Shown here: in pieces, positions 46,889 through 56,351 of the stretch
How the letters are laid out: every line of letters begins with the position of its first letter
Numbering within the stretch: the first letter of the stretch is position 1
Source of the DNA: Leifsonia sp. ZF2019
GTDB lineage: Bacteria; Actinomycetota; Actinomycetes; Actinomycetales; Microbacteriaceae
NCBI RefSeq assembly: GCF_019924635.1
Contig: NZ_CP065037.1
Location: forward strand, 2,914,001 to 2,978,000
DNA: 64,000 bases
Direction of reading: 5' to 3'
Notes under the pieces: model-generated
Database searches by the model: none
What the model was told of the DNA's origin: nothing
Seen by the model: only the letters and a program-made list of their open reading frames with translations
Translations under genes and position numbers: made by a program

Positions 46889-49247
46889 GAGCCGCCACCT
46901 CGGGCGCGAGCGCGTTCGGACCACCGATCAGCGTCACCGCCGTCGCTCCCCACCCCGCCATCGACGACGGCACGGTCGCCGGCACGCAGCCGCCCATCGT
47001 GAGCAGTAGGGGCTGCGCGGCCACCGCGGCGAGCCCGGAGCCGGTGAGCGCGTCGGGGAAGGCGACGCCCGAGGCGAGATACACCGTCTGAGCCGAGGGA
47101 TACACGGACCGCGCGACCAATTGCGAGGTGCTGAACCGGTCGTCGCCGCCGATACGGGTGGTCGGTGCGAGGGTCCCCAGCTGCGCGGCGATCCCCGCCG
47201 ACACCGCCGAGACGCCCCCGACCACCGTGATCCTCGCGGGATGCAGTGCGGTGATCGTGCTCACCGTGGCCGCATCGAGCGCGGCGGCCCCGCCGAGCAC
47301 CGTCAACACCGGGGCGCCGGTCGCACCGGCGGCGGCCGACGCAGAGAGCGAGTCGGGGAAGCCGACTCCGCTGGCGACGTAGAGGGTGGCCACCGAAGTT
47401 CCGCCGAAGGCGTCGGTGACGATCCTGCGCGCGGTGTCGAACCTGTCGCCTCCGGCGATGCGGTCGATGGCCGGGGCGAGCCCGGCGAGACTGCTTTCGA
47501 GCTCGGCCGAGAGGGAGACCGGCCCGCCCACGACGACGATGCGATCCGGGGCGAGGCGCTGGATCTCCGCTCTGACCGCCGCGGAGATGCCCGTCGTCGG
47601 CGCCAGCAGGACGGGGCCTCCCTGTTTCGCCGCGGCGGCGGTGGCCACGAGCGCGTCGGGAAAGTTCCAGCCGTTGGCGAGGTACACGGTCCTGGCGCCC
47701 GCCGGGAACGCCTTCTGCGACACCTGGACGGACGTGTCCGCACGATCGGAGCCGAAGACGCGCGAGGACGTGATCCCGACGGGGAGGTACGCCGTCGGGG
47801 ACGGACTCGACCGGTTGTAGGAGCCGTACGTCGCGGTCACCGAGACGGTGTGGACGCCGGTGCTCAACCCGGTGGGCGCGAACGACCAGGCGCCGGTGGC
47901 CGAGACCCCGGTCGTCGCGGACGCGGTCGAGGAGCCGTCGAGGTACAGCGAGACGGACGTGCCCGTCGTGGCGTTCGGCACCGTGCCTGACACCGTGGGA
48001 GCAGCCCCTCCCTCCGTGGACGCGATCACCGGCGTGTCGAGCGTCACCTGCAGCTGCCAGCCCGCCTGCTTCTGGGTCACGCTGTTCGCGTCGCCGCCGA
48101 GCGGGTAGATCGCCGAGTAGCCCCCGGCGTTGGTGCAGCCCGGGGTCGACCAGTTGCCGGAGGAGTTGATGCCGACGGCGAAGGAGCCGATCATGGCGGG
48201 CCCGCCGCTGTCGCCATGCCACATGCACATCGTGGTCGAGACGGAGTTCACCGAGACGATCGCTCCGCCGTCGCCCAGGATCTTCTGGTCGAAGTTGACC
48301 CGCGTCACGACGCCGCAGGTCCAGCCCGTCGTGCGCCCCGACTTGCAGATCGGGGCGCCGACGGTCGCATTCTTCAGCCCGCGGACCGGGAGCGTCGAGC
48401 CGTTCCAGGTCGAGACCCGGCCGCGGGGCGTGAGGTTCGCGCCGGTCACCGGGATGAGGCCCGAGTCGTCGCCGCCGCCGAACATGAAGGTGTTCGAGGC
48501 GAGCGTCCCGATGATGGGGCCGGCCGTGCCCTGCTGGTTCGGCGCGCTCTGCAGGTAGCGGGAGGCCACGACCGGATCGCTCGGCACCGGGGTGTTCCCG
48601 CGCAGGCAGTGGCCGGCGGTGGCCATGGTCGGCGCGCCACCCGCCGCGTACCCGTTGAAGCCGGTGGAGCAGATCGAGATCGTCGACCCTCCCGTCCGCA
48701 GATACCATCCGAGGCCGTCGTCCAGGTCGTCGTACGCCGTCGTCGGCGCCACCGGCGCCGGTGCGGCGGGGGGCGCGTCGGTCGTCGGGGTCGCGCCGAG
48801 GGAGGCCACGAGGGTGCGCTGGGCGGCCGTCGTGGCCTGCACGGTGATCGTCGAGCCGTCCATCCAGACCTGATCGGCGCGGATGCCGCCCTTCTCGAGC
48901 TCGGGGACGATGTCGGATGCCCGGCCGGCCGCAGCGGCGTCGGCGAGATACTGCTCCGGGGTGAGACCGAGATCGCGGCGCACCGCGGCCTCCAGGCCCT
49001 GAGGGAGGCCGCCGACGTCGCCCCCACCTGTCACACCCCCGTCCTCCCCCGCCGGAGGACCAGGCGTCGGGACCGGGACCTCGATCGGCGTGGGGTTCTC
49101 GGGCGGCGCCGGCGCATCGATCGCCGGCCCCGCGGACGCGAGGCCCCGCGCCTCGTGCGGAGCCGGTGCCTCGGACGCCGCGACGCAGCCCGTGAGCAGT
49201 CCGATGGCGAGGCCCACCGCGAGACCTGTCAGCACGACACGATGCAT
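46875..49247 (-). CDS. Lipoprotein serine protease (S1, streptogrisin-like) with three cell-wall-binding repeats
   Basis: 790 residues. Signal peptide with lipobox LLTGC (Cys21), Pro-rich linker (40-80), a propeptide-like segment (85-155), then a trypsin-fold domain of the alpha-lytic/streptogrisin type with His213 (ATAGHC), Asp260 or 261 (GGGDDSGL) and Ser347 (HGDSGGP). An Ig-like beta domain follows (about 405-490; VSGTVPNATTGTSVSLYLDG), and three cell-wall-binding repeat 2 units (GSDRADTS, GGDRFDTA, GGDDRFSTS, each with FPDAL/FPDSL). It is probably displayed on the envelope and cleaves peptides or wall-associated proteins. Repeats are the same type as in the gene at the window start. Confidence 0.9.
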   Translation of the reverse strand: MHRVVLTGLAVGLAIGLLTGCVAASEAPAPHEARGLASAGPAIDAPAPPENPTPIEVPVPTPGPPAGEDGGVTGGGDVGGLPQGLEAAVRRDLGLTPEQYLADAAAAGRASDIVPELEKGGIRADQVWMDGSTITVQATTAAQRTLVASLGATPTTDAPPAAPAPVAPTTAYDDLDDGLGWYLRTGGSTISICSTGFNGYAAGGAPTMATAGHCLRGNTPVPSDPVVASRYLQSAPNQQGTAGPIIGTLASNTFMFGGGDDSGLIPVTGANLTPRGRVSTWNGSTLPVRGLKNATVGAPICKSGRTTGWTCGVVTRVNFDQKILGDGGAIVSVNSVSTTMCMWHGDSGGPAMIGSFAVGINSSGNWSTPGCTNAGGYSAIYPLGGDANSVTQKQAGWQLQVTLDTPVIASTEGGAAPTVSGTVPNATTGTSVSLYLDGSSTASATTGVSATGAWSFAPTGLSTGVHTVSVTATYGSYNRSSPSPTAYLPVGITSSRVFGSDRADTSVQVSQKAFPAGARTVYLANGWNFPDALVATAAAAKQGGPVLLAPTTGISAAVRAEIQRLAPDRIVVVGGPVSLSAELESSLAGLAPAIDRIAGGDRFDTARRIVTDAFGGTSVATLYVASGVGFPDSLSASAAAGATGAPVLTVLGGAAALDAATVSTITALHPARITVVGGVSAVSAGIAAQLGTLAPTTRIGGDDRFSTSQLVARSVYPSAQTVYLASGVAFPDALTGSGLAAVAAQPLLLTMGGCVPATVPSSMAGWGATAVTLIGGPNALAPEVAALRSC

Positions 49248-49292
49248 GGATCGTCCTTCTCCCGCCCGCCGGCGCGAGCCCCACGGACGAAA

Positions 49293-50762
49293 CTATCGGA
49301 GCAGGCGCGCCGCGTCTTCCACCAGAATGCGGGCCGGGGCTCCCGTCGCGACCAGATCGTCGAGGCGGTGCGCGAGTGGTCCCGTCCCTGCGCCGGTCGG
49401 GAGCACGCCGTTCGCGTGCAGCAGTTCCGCGGCGTGCAGGGCCTCCGCGGCGAACACGTCGGCCGCCAACGCGAGCGAGCGCTGCGCGAGTCGCACGGCC
49501 AGCGGCGCCAGAGAGGCGTGGTCCTCGACACCGGAGAGAGTGGTGCTGCCGAGAGTGGCCGGGGCCGCGAGCTGCTTCAGCTCGGCCGCGTCGGAGGCGG
49601 CGGAATAGAGCAGCAGACCGGGAACGCGGGTCCGGCCCTCCGCACGGGCCGTCGCGAGCGCGAGCGAGTGCGCCGCCGTCCGCCGCTCGGACGCGGCGGC
49701 GACATGCGCGAGGGCGAGCCGAAGCCCCTCGAAGGCGAGGGCGAGCGGGAGGGCCTGGAAGTTGCCGCCGGACACCAGGAGACCTGTCGCGACGTCGACG
49801 ACCGGATTCTCGCTGCGCCCGGCCAGTTCGACCTCCAGCTCCGCGCGGACGCGATCGACGGCCTCACGCAGTGCCCCGTGCAGCTGCGGCGCGCTGCGGA
49901 AGACGAGCGGATCCTGCACGGTGACCACACGTGCGGGGTCGTGGAGGACGCTGCCGGCGAGAGCGTCGCGGATGCTCGCCGCCGAGGCCTGCTGGCCGCG
50001 CCCGCCGCGCGCGTCGGCGACGACGGCGCTGTACGGGCTCGGGTTGCCGCCCGGACCCGCGGCCGCGACGGCCTCGAGGGAGAGGGCGACAGCACGGTCC
50101 GCCATCTCCACGAGCGCCTCCGCCTCCCGCAGCGCGAGGGCGCCGACGCCGATGCTGAAGGCGTTGGAGCTGAGCGCCGCGAGGGCCTCGTGCGGTGCGA
50201 GGGCCAGCGGTTCGAGGCCGACGGCGGCCAGCGCCGCACCGGCCGGCGTTCCCCCGACGGAACCGTCGAGCACGGTCCCGTCGCCGGTCACGACGGCCGC
50301 GACCTCCGCCAGCGCCGTCAGGTCGGCGGCCCCCACCGATCCGCGCGACGGGATCAGGGGCACCACTCCCGCGTTCAGGAGGTCGGCGTACGCCTGCGCG
50401 AGCACCGGGCGCACACCCGCTCCGCCCCGCGTGAAGCCCGCCAGTCGGGCGGCGACGACGGCCCGCGCCTCCCCGTGCGACAGCGGATCGCCCACGCCGC
50501 CGCGGTGGTTGGCGATCGTCCTCCGCTGGAAGGCGGCGAACTCGTTCGGGTCGATGGCCTCGTCCCGCCCCGCCCCGAGGCGGCGGTTGAGCCCGTACAC
50601 GGCCTCGCCGGAGGCGATGGCGCGCTCGACGACCGCGCGCGCGGCCTCGAGGGCGGCGCGCGCCTCCGGGCCGAGCTCGACCCTCGCGCCGTCCGCGATC
50701 GCCGCGATGTCCTCCGGACGCGGAGGCGCACCCCCGAGCACGACCGGCGCGCCCGCCGTCAT
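49293..50762 (-). CDS. Aromatic amino acid ammonia-lyase homologue lacking the MIO tripeptide
   Basis: 489 residues of the HAL/PAL family. Catalytic-loop Tyr56 (AVYGLNRRLGAG), NHRGGVGDPLSHG, QDPLVFRSAPQLHGALREA, SENPVVD and GGNFQALPLALA all align with the family. However the MIO site, normally GSVGASGDL, reads GSVGAADL (141-148): Ser is Ala and Gly is missing, so the cyclised cofactor cannot form. The reading frame is intact, so this is not decay by frameshift. It may use another chemistry or be regulatory. Its ATG overlaps the monooxygenase stop (TGATG), so it belongs to the sulfur-flavoured operon. Confidence 0.75.
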   Translation of the reverse strand: MTAGAPVVLGGAPPRPEDIAAIADGARVELGPEARAALEAARAVVERAIASGEAVYGLNRRLGAGRDEAIDPNEFAAFQRRTIANHRGGVGDPLSHGEARAVVAARLAGFTRGGAGVRPVLAQAYADLLNAGVVPLIPSRGSVGAADLTALAEVAAVVTGDGTVLDGSVGGTPAGAALAAVGLEPLALAPHEALAALSSNAFSIGVGALALREAEALVEMADRAVALSLEAVAAAGPGGNPSPYSAVVADARGGRGQQASAASIRDALAGSVLHDPARVVTVQDPLVFRSAPQLHGALREAVDRVRAELEVELAGRSENPVVDVATGLLVSGGNFQALPLALAFEGLRLALAHVAAASERRTAAHSLALATARAEGRTRVPGLLLYSAASDAAELKQLAAPATLGSTTLSGVEDHASLAPLAVRLAQRSLALAADVFAAEALHAAELLHANGVLPTGAGTGPLAHRLDDLVATGAPARILVEDAARLLR

Positions 50763-52063
50763 CAGAAGTCCAGCAGGTTGCGGCGCAGGCCGCCATCGCC
50801 GAGCTCGCTGCGCAACAGGCCGCGTCTCCGCAGCGCCGGGACGAGCGGATCGAGCGTGCGATGCACGTTCGCGGGATGCACCTGGCCGGTGAACAGGAAG
50901 CCGTCGCCGCCGACCGCCCCGCCCAGCTCACCGAGATGGTCGGCGATCTCGTCCGCCGTCCCGACGATCGCCAGACCGTCCTTCGTGGCGCGCGTCTGCA
51001 GGATCTCGCGCAGGGTCGAACCCGCGGGCGCGGAGCGCACGAAGTTGTCGAGGGTGCCGCGGTTGCTGTTGGTGCTGAGCTCGGGAAGGGGGGCGTCCAG
51101 GTCGAAGGCCTTGAAGTCGACGCCCGTCAGATAGGAGATGGACTGCAGCTGCTCGTCGATCGCCGCCTGGGTGAGCTCGGCCCGCGCGGCGCGCACGCTC
51201 GCCGTCTCGGCCGCATTCGCGGTGACGATCGGCTGCACGACGAAGAGGACCTTGATGGCGTCGGCGTCCCGGCCGTTCTCCGCCGCCACGGCACGGATGC
51301 CGTCGCGATACTCTCGCATCCGCTCGGCCGTCGAGGCGAGTGCGAGCACGACATCCGAGTTCTTGCCCGCGAAGTCGCGTCCACGGCCGGACGCGCCGGC
51401 CTGCACCATCACGGGCTCCTCCGCCGCGGGCGCCGTGTTGAGCGGGCCACGCACGCGGAAGAATCTCCCCTCGTGGTCGATCGTGTGCACCTTGCGGAAG
51501 TCGGCGAAGACGCCGTTCGCGGCGTCTTCGACGATCGCGTCGGGTTCCCAGCTGCGCCAGAGCTTGCGGACGACCTCCACCCACTCGTCGGCGCGGTCGT
51601 ACCGCAGGTCGTGCTCGACCTGCTTGTCGAGCCCGTAGTTCTGGGCTGCCAGATCGGAGCCGCTGGTCACCACGTTGAAGCCGAGACGACCACCGGCGAA
51701 GTGCTGGAGCGTGCTGAGCAGCCGAGCGGCCGTGAAGGGCTCGTAGAAGCTGGCGCTCAGCGTCGGCACGATCCCGAGTCGGCTGGTGGCCCCCAGGAGG
51801 TACGGCACGAGCGGCAGCGGGTCGTGCTTGGGCACGAAGCGCGCGGCGGAGAGGTTGACCTCGGCACTGCCGCCGTACGTGTCGGGGACCGCGACACCGT
51901 CTTCGATGATGAACAGATCGAGCCCGCTCGCCTCGAAGGTGCGGGCCGCGTCCTGATAGATGGGAGGCTGACGCCAGTCGTAGCCGATGCCGTACGTCGG
52001 ATCGCCCCAGCCCTGCACGCCGAAGCCTGCGCCGAGGAACCAACCGAAGTGGAGGAGTGCCAT
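50762..52063 (-). CDS. Luciferase-like FMN-dependent monooxygenase (NtaA/SnaA/DszA type)
   Basis: 433 residues, the length of the NtaA/SnaA/DszA group. Features: MALLHFGWFLGAGFGVQGWGD at the start, LDLFIIEDG, TLSASFYEPFTAARLLSTLQ, GRLGFNVVTSGSD, and AGASGRGRDFAGKNSDVVL. Members use FMNH2 from a partner reductase and oxygen to cleave C-S or C-N bonds in sulfonates, thioethers or chelates. The neighbours (cysteine synthase-like, sulfurtransferase) suggest a sulfur-containing substrate. The ATG at 52063 has GGAG upstream; 32 nt separate it from the preceding gene. Confidence 0.9.
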   Translation of the reverse strand: MALLHFGWFLGAGFGVQGWGDPTYGIGYDWRQPPIYQDAARTFEASGLDLFIIEDGVAVPDTYGGSAEVNLSAARFVPKHDPLPLVPYLLGATSRLGIVPTLSASFYEPFTAARLLSTLQHFAGGRLGFNVVTSGSDLAAQNYGLDKQVEHDLRYDRADEWVEVVRKLWRSWEPDAIVEDAANGVFADFRKVHTIDHEGRFFRVRGPLNTAPAAEEPVMVQAGASGRGRDFAGKNSDVVLALASTAERMREYRDGIRAVAAENGRDADAIKVLFVVQPIVTANAAETASVRAARAELTQAAIDEQLQSISYLTGVDFKAFDLDAPLPELSTNSNRGTLDNFVRSAPAGSTLREILQTRATKDGLAIVGTADEIADHLGELGGAVGGDGFLFTGQVHPANVHRTLDPLVPALRRRGLLRSELGDGGLRRNLLDF

Positions 52064-52095
52064 GAGTGTCTTTCCGTGATCCGCTGTCGTGGCCG

Positions 52096-53115
<1,020 letters not shown>

Positions 53116-53155
53116 GCAGGGAGACTAGGCGGTTCTGCGACGCAGCCGTACTCCT

Positions 53156-53209
53156 GTTGCCGCGTATTACAGCGTTGCCGCGGACGGCGGCGTTGCCGCG
53201 GACGGCGGC
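53156..53209. repeat. Three tandem 18-bp repeats
   Basis: GTTGCCGCGGACGGCGGC occurs twice in a row (53174-53209), preceded in the same register by a half-conserved unit GTTGCCGCGTATTACAGC (53156-53173). It lies between the sulfurtransferase 3' end and the start of the cysteine-synthase-like gene on the same strand. Confidence 0.7.
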
Positions 53210-53231
53210 CGACCCGCCCCGCGCAGCGTGG

Positions 53232-54143
53232 TCACGCGTCGCCGGTGGCGACGGGCCGCGTGGGGTCGTTGGACCAGGCGGAGAACGATCCGGGGTACAG
53301 CGCCGGCACCCGCAGCCCCGCGACCTCCATCGCGAGCGCGGTGTGCGCGGCAGTGACCCCCGAGCCGCAGTAGACCGCCGCCGGTGTTCCAGGAAGCACG
53401 CCCAGTTCGGCGAAACGCGCGGCGAGGCGGTCGGCGTCGAGGAGTAGCCCGTCGGGTCCGATCGTGTCGGTGGTCGGCGCGCTCACCGCTCCGGGGATGT
53501 GGCCCGCCCGCGGGTCGACCGGCTCGACCTCACCGCGGAACCGCTCCCCCGCGCGGGCATCGAGCAGCAGACCGTCCGCGGCGAACGCCGCGGCGCCGTC
53601 CGCGTCGACGGTCGGGAGCACGCCGAAGGCGAGGGTCACCGTCCCGGGGGCCGGAGCGGCCGTCCCGCTCTCGAGGGCGCCGCCCGCATCCGTCCAAGCG
53701 GTGAGCCCGCCGTCGAGCACACGGACGTCTCTCACGCCCGCATGACGGAGCAACCACCAGGCACGGGCGGCTGAGGTGCCGGACACGTCGTCGTAGACCA
53801 CGACCGCGTCGCCGTCGTTCAGCCCCCAGCGCCGAGCGGTGGCCTGGAAGTCCGCCTCCGCCGGAAGTGGATGCCGTCCTTCGGTGGGAGCCCCGTGGCC
53901 GGCGAGCTCCGTGTCGAGGTCGACGTATGCCGCCCCCGGAATGTGACCGCGGGCGAACTCAGCGGCTCCCGGCGGACCGCCGAGCCTCCAGCGCACATCG
54001 AGGACACGAGGCGGGACGGCGGACGCGAGTTCTACGGCGAGGTCGGGCGCGGCGACGAGAGGGCGTATGACCCGATTCTCGCACCGCCTCTCCCTTCTCC
54101 GCCTCGGGTCTTGCGGAAGGCAATAGAGTGAGTGTACAGTCAC
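53232..54143 (-). CDS. Sulfurtransferase, tandem rhodanese (mercaptopyruvate type)
   Basis: 303 residues. The first rhodanese domain is inactive (VLDVRWRLGGPPG... HIPGAAYVDLDTELAG); the second has active loop YCGSGVTAAH with Cys259. CGSGVT is the signature of 3-mercaptopyruvate sulfurtransferases. Only about 30% similar by eye to the one at 11.3 kb. The only in-frame start is GTG 54143, which lies inside the operator palindrome of the divergent TetR gene and gives a ~25-residue extra N-terminus; family members usually start near the RPLVAAPDL segment, where the codons are GTC-ATA. The start is therefore uncertain. Confidence 0.82.
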   Translation of the reverse strand: MTVHSLYCLPQDPRRRRERRCENRVIRPLVAAPDLAVELASAVPPRVLDVRWRLGGPPGAAEFARGHIPGAAYVDLDTELAGHGAPTEGRHPLPAEADFQATARRWGLNDGDAVVVYDDVSGTSAARAWWLLRHAGVRDVRVLDGGLTAWTDAGGALESGTAAPAPGTVTLAFGVLPTVDADGAAAFAADGLLLDARAGERFRGEVEPVDPRAGHIPGAVSAPTTDTIGPDGLLLDADRLAARFAELGVLPGTPAAVYCGSGVTAAHTALAMEVAGLRVPALYPGSFSAWSNDPTRPVATGDA

Positions 54144-54147
54144 TCAC
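54111..54147 (+). promoter_or_regulatory. Promoter and operator of the TetR gene
   Basis: TTGCGG (54111-54116) and TACAGT (54135-54140) are 18 bp apart, and the ATG follows 7 nt after TACAGT, so the message would start at the ATG (leaderless). The palindrome GTGAGTG-TACAGT-CACTCAC (54128-54147) is perfect with the -10 box as its spacer, an ideal site for autorepression. Confidence 0.75.
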
Positions 54148-54699
54148 ATGTCACGAACTCTCTCCACCGCCGACGACCGACGCGAGGCGGTGCTCGCCAG
54201 CGCGATCACCGTCTTCGCACGCACGGGCTATCTCGGTACGCCGATCGCCGCCGTCGCGTCGGACGCCGACATCTCCCCGGCCTACGTCTTCAAGCTGTTC
54301 CCGGGCAAGGAGAGCCTCTTCGTCGCCGCGCTCGACCGCTGCTTCGAACTCGTCGAGCAGGCGCTCGAACGCGGTGCCCGCACCGCCCCCGACGGCACGC
54401 CCGATCAGATCCTCGATGCCATGGGCCTCGCGTACGCAGAGCTGATCAGCGACCGTTCGCTCCTCATGCTGCAGGTGCACGCGCAATCGGCGGCCGACGT
54501 GCCCGAGATCCACGACGCCCTCCGCCGCGGCCTCGCGCGCGTGACGCGGTTCGCCGCCGCACGCTCGGGCGCCGGCGACGACGCCGTCCAGCATTTCATC
54601 GCCTGGGGTCAGTTGTGCCACCTCACGGTGACGCTCGGACTCGACGACCTCCCGGACGAGTGGGCCCGCACGCTCACCCGCGGCATCCGCCACCCCTGA
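54148..54699 (+). CDS. TetR-family transcriptional regulator
   Basis: 183 residues. N-terminal helix-turn-helix of the TetR type (REAVLASAITVFARTGYLGT, AVASDADISPAYVFKLFPGK, residues about 12-60), then a ligand-binding helical domain. It likely represses itself and the downstream MFS pump: two palindromes with the same 7-6-7 geometry, one at its own promoter and one before the pump gene, fit this. Its start is only a few bases from the divergent sulfurtransferase start. Confidence 0.93.
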   Translation: MSRTLSTADDRREAVLASAITVFARTGYLGTPIAAVASDADISPAYVFKLFPGKESLFVAALDRCFELVEQALERGARTAPDGTPDQILDAMGLAYAELISDRSLLMLQVHAQSAADVPEIHDALRRGLARVTRFAAARSGAGDDAVQHFIAWGQLCHLTVTLGLDDLPDEWARTLTRGIRHP

Positions 54700-54780
54700 C
54701 CCGACCGTCACCCCTGACACGCCCGGCACCTTTGACACGCCCTCCTCTCCTGCACCCACCACTCACCACTCACCGTCAAG

Positions 54781-54800
54781 GAGTGATTGATTGATCACTC
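54781..54800 (+). promoter_or_regulatory. Second TetR-type operator before the MFS pump
   Basis: Perfect inverted repeat GAGTGAT-TGATTG-ATCACTC, arms 7 bp and spacer 6 bp, ending 18 bp before the MFS ATG. It shares the GAGTGA/TCACTC core with the operator at 54128. Tandem CACTCACC half-sites lie just upstream (54760-54774). TTGACA at 54732-54737 is a good -35 but no clear -10 follows. Confidence 0.65.
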
Positions 54801-54818
54801 ACATCGAAGGGAATCACC

Positions 54819-56255
54819 ATGACAATCTCCACACGTCCGAGCGCTCTTCCCCAACCGCACGGCTCCGCGCCCGCAGGCCGCTCCTCCCACCCGTGGTGGG
54901 CGCTGACGGTCCTGGCGCTGGCCCAGTTCCTCGTCGTCTTGGACGCGTCGATCGTGAACATCGCCCTCCCCAGCGTCGGCTCAGCGCTCCACCTCGACAC
55001 GGCGGCACTCGCGTGGGTCGTCACCGCGTACGTCCTCCCCTTCGGCGGTCTGCTCCTCCTCGGCGGCCGCCTGGCCGACCGGTTCGGCCACCGACGGATA
55101 TTCCTCGTCGGCGTGACAGGCTTCGCCGTCGCGTCGCTGCTCGCGGGCCTCTCCCTGAACGGCGGGATGCTGCTCGCCGCGCGGGCCTTGCAGGGCGGCT
55201 TCGCCGCGCTCCTCGCGCCGGCGGCGCTCGCGTTGCTCACCCTGCTCTTCCCCGACGGCGGCTCACGCGGAAGGGCGCTCGGCGTCTGGGGCGCTGTGGC
55301 CGGGATGGGCAGCGCGGCCGGCGTGCTCCTCGGCGGTCTGCTCACGGCGTCGTTCGGCTGGCCGTCAGTGTTCTTCGTGAACGTTCCCGTCGGACTTCTG
55401 GTCGTCGTGACGCTTCCCCGGTTGCTCGCACGCGATCAGGGCACGACCGGAACGAAGATCGACACCGCCGGCGCCGTCACCGCGACGCTCGGTCTCGCAT
55501 CCGCGGTCGCCGCACTGAGCGAGGGCGGCGCTCTCGGATGGGCGCACCCGGTCGTCATCGTCCTCTGCATCGCAGCGGCCGCGCTTCTCGCCGCGTTCGT
55601 GATCGTCGAGCGCCGGGTCGGGCACCCGCTGCTCCCGTTCGGATTCTTCCGCAACCGCGACGCGACGGCGGGCAACCTGGTCATGCTGCTGGTCGGCGGA
55701 TCGACAGTGGCGCTGTTCTTCGCGCTCTCCGTCTACCTGCAGGACGTGCTCGGACTCGACGCACTCGGCGCCGGCCTCAGCCAGCTGCCGCTCGCCCTCG
55801 CCCTCGTGGCCGTCGCGGGCGTCGTGCCCGCCGTCGTGACGCGGATCGGGCTGCGCCGCACTCTCACCGGTGCGCTCCTGCTGTTGGCGGCCTCCGTGAC
55901 GTGGTTCGCGCTGGCCGGCCGGACGGGTCTGCTGACGGGGTTCATCCTTCCGAGCGTGCTCATCGGGGTGGCCCTCGGCGCCACCTTCGTGACCGCGACA
56001 CAACTCGCGGTTCGCGGGGTGAGCGAGGCGGAGTCGGGGCTGGCGAGCGGACTGGTCAACACCAGCCAGCAGATCGGCGGTGCGCTCGGCCTGGCGGTGC
56101 TCGGTGGCATCGCGGCGGCGCAGACGGCCGCGCTCCTGGGTTCGGGATCGGCGCCGGTGGAGGCGACGGCCGGCGGGTTCCAGCTGCTCTTCTTCGGCGT
56201 GGCCGGATTCGCGGCGATCGGCGCGATCGTGACGGCGGCCGTACGGTCCAAGTGA
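54819..56255 (+). CDS. MFS drug efflux transporter, DHA2 (EmrB/QacA) family
   Basis: 478 residues, about 14 membrane helices. Motif D1 (LDASIVNIALPSVG, about 43-56), motif A GGRLADRFGHRRIF and motif C-like GSAAGVLLGGLLTASFGWPSVFFVNVP are those of drug:H+ antiporters of the QacA/EmrB group. It expels lipophilic or cationic compounds. AAGGGA precedes the ATG by 7 nt. Controlled by the upstream TetR gene (inference from the twin operators). Followed by a strong terminator. Confidence 0.92.
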   Translation: MTISTRPSALPQPHGSAPAGRSSHPWWALTVLALAQFLVVLDASIVNIALPSVGSALHLDTAALAWVVTAYVLPFGGLLLLGGRLADRFGHRRIFLVGVTGFAVASLLAGLSLNGGMLLAARALQGGFAALLAPAALALLTLLFPDGGSRGRALGVWGAVAGMGSAAGVLLGGLLTASFGWPSVFFVNVPVGLLVVVTLPRLLARDQGTTGTKIDTAGAVTATLGLASAVAALSEGGALGWAHPVVIVLCIAAAALLAAFVIVERRVGHPLLPFGFFRNRDATAGNLVMLLVGGSTVALFFALSVYLQDVLGLDALGAGLSQLPLALALVAVAGVVPAVVTRIGLRRTLTGALLLLAASVTWFALAGRTGLLTGFILPSVLIGVALGATFVTATQLAVRGVSEAESGLASGLVNTSQQIGGALGLAVLGGIAAAQTAALLGSGSAPVEATAGGFQLLFFGVAGFAAIGAIVTAAVRSK

Positions 56256-56265
56256 TCCGATGACC

Positions 56266-56305
56266 ACGAAGGAGCGGCCCGGGGGATCCCGGGCCGCTCC
56301 TTCGT
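56266..56305. terminator. Bidirectional hairpin terminator
   Basis: Perfect 18-bp stem built on GAAGGAGCGGCCCGGG (56268-56283) with a GGAT tetraloop, flanked by AC/GT pairs. It lies between the convergent MFS and nrdB genes and serves both. Confidence 0.85.
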
Positions 56306-56351
56306 AGTCAGTGCGCGGTGTGCAGTGGCCGCTGGGGCAGCAGCCGCCGGC

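Noticed and set aside
49293..50762. Ammonia-lyase gene as a pseudogene
   Set aside because: Full length, intact frame, family motifs outside the MIO site kept, and translational coupling to its neighbour.
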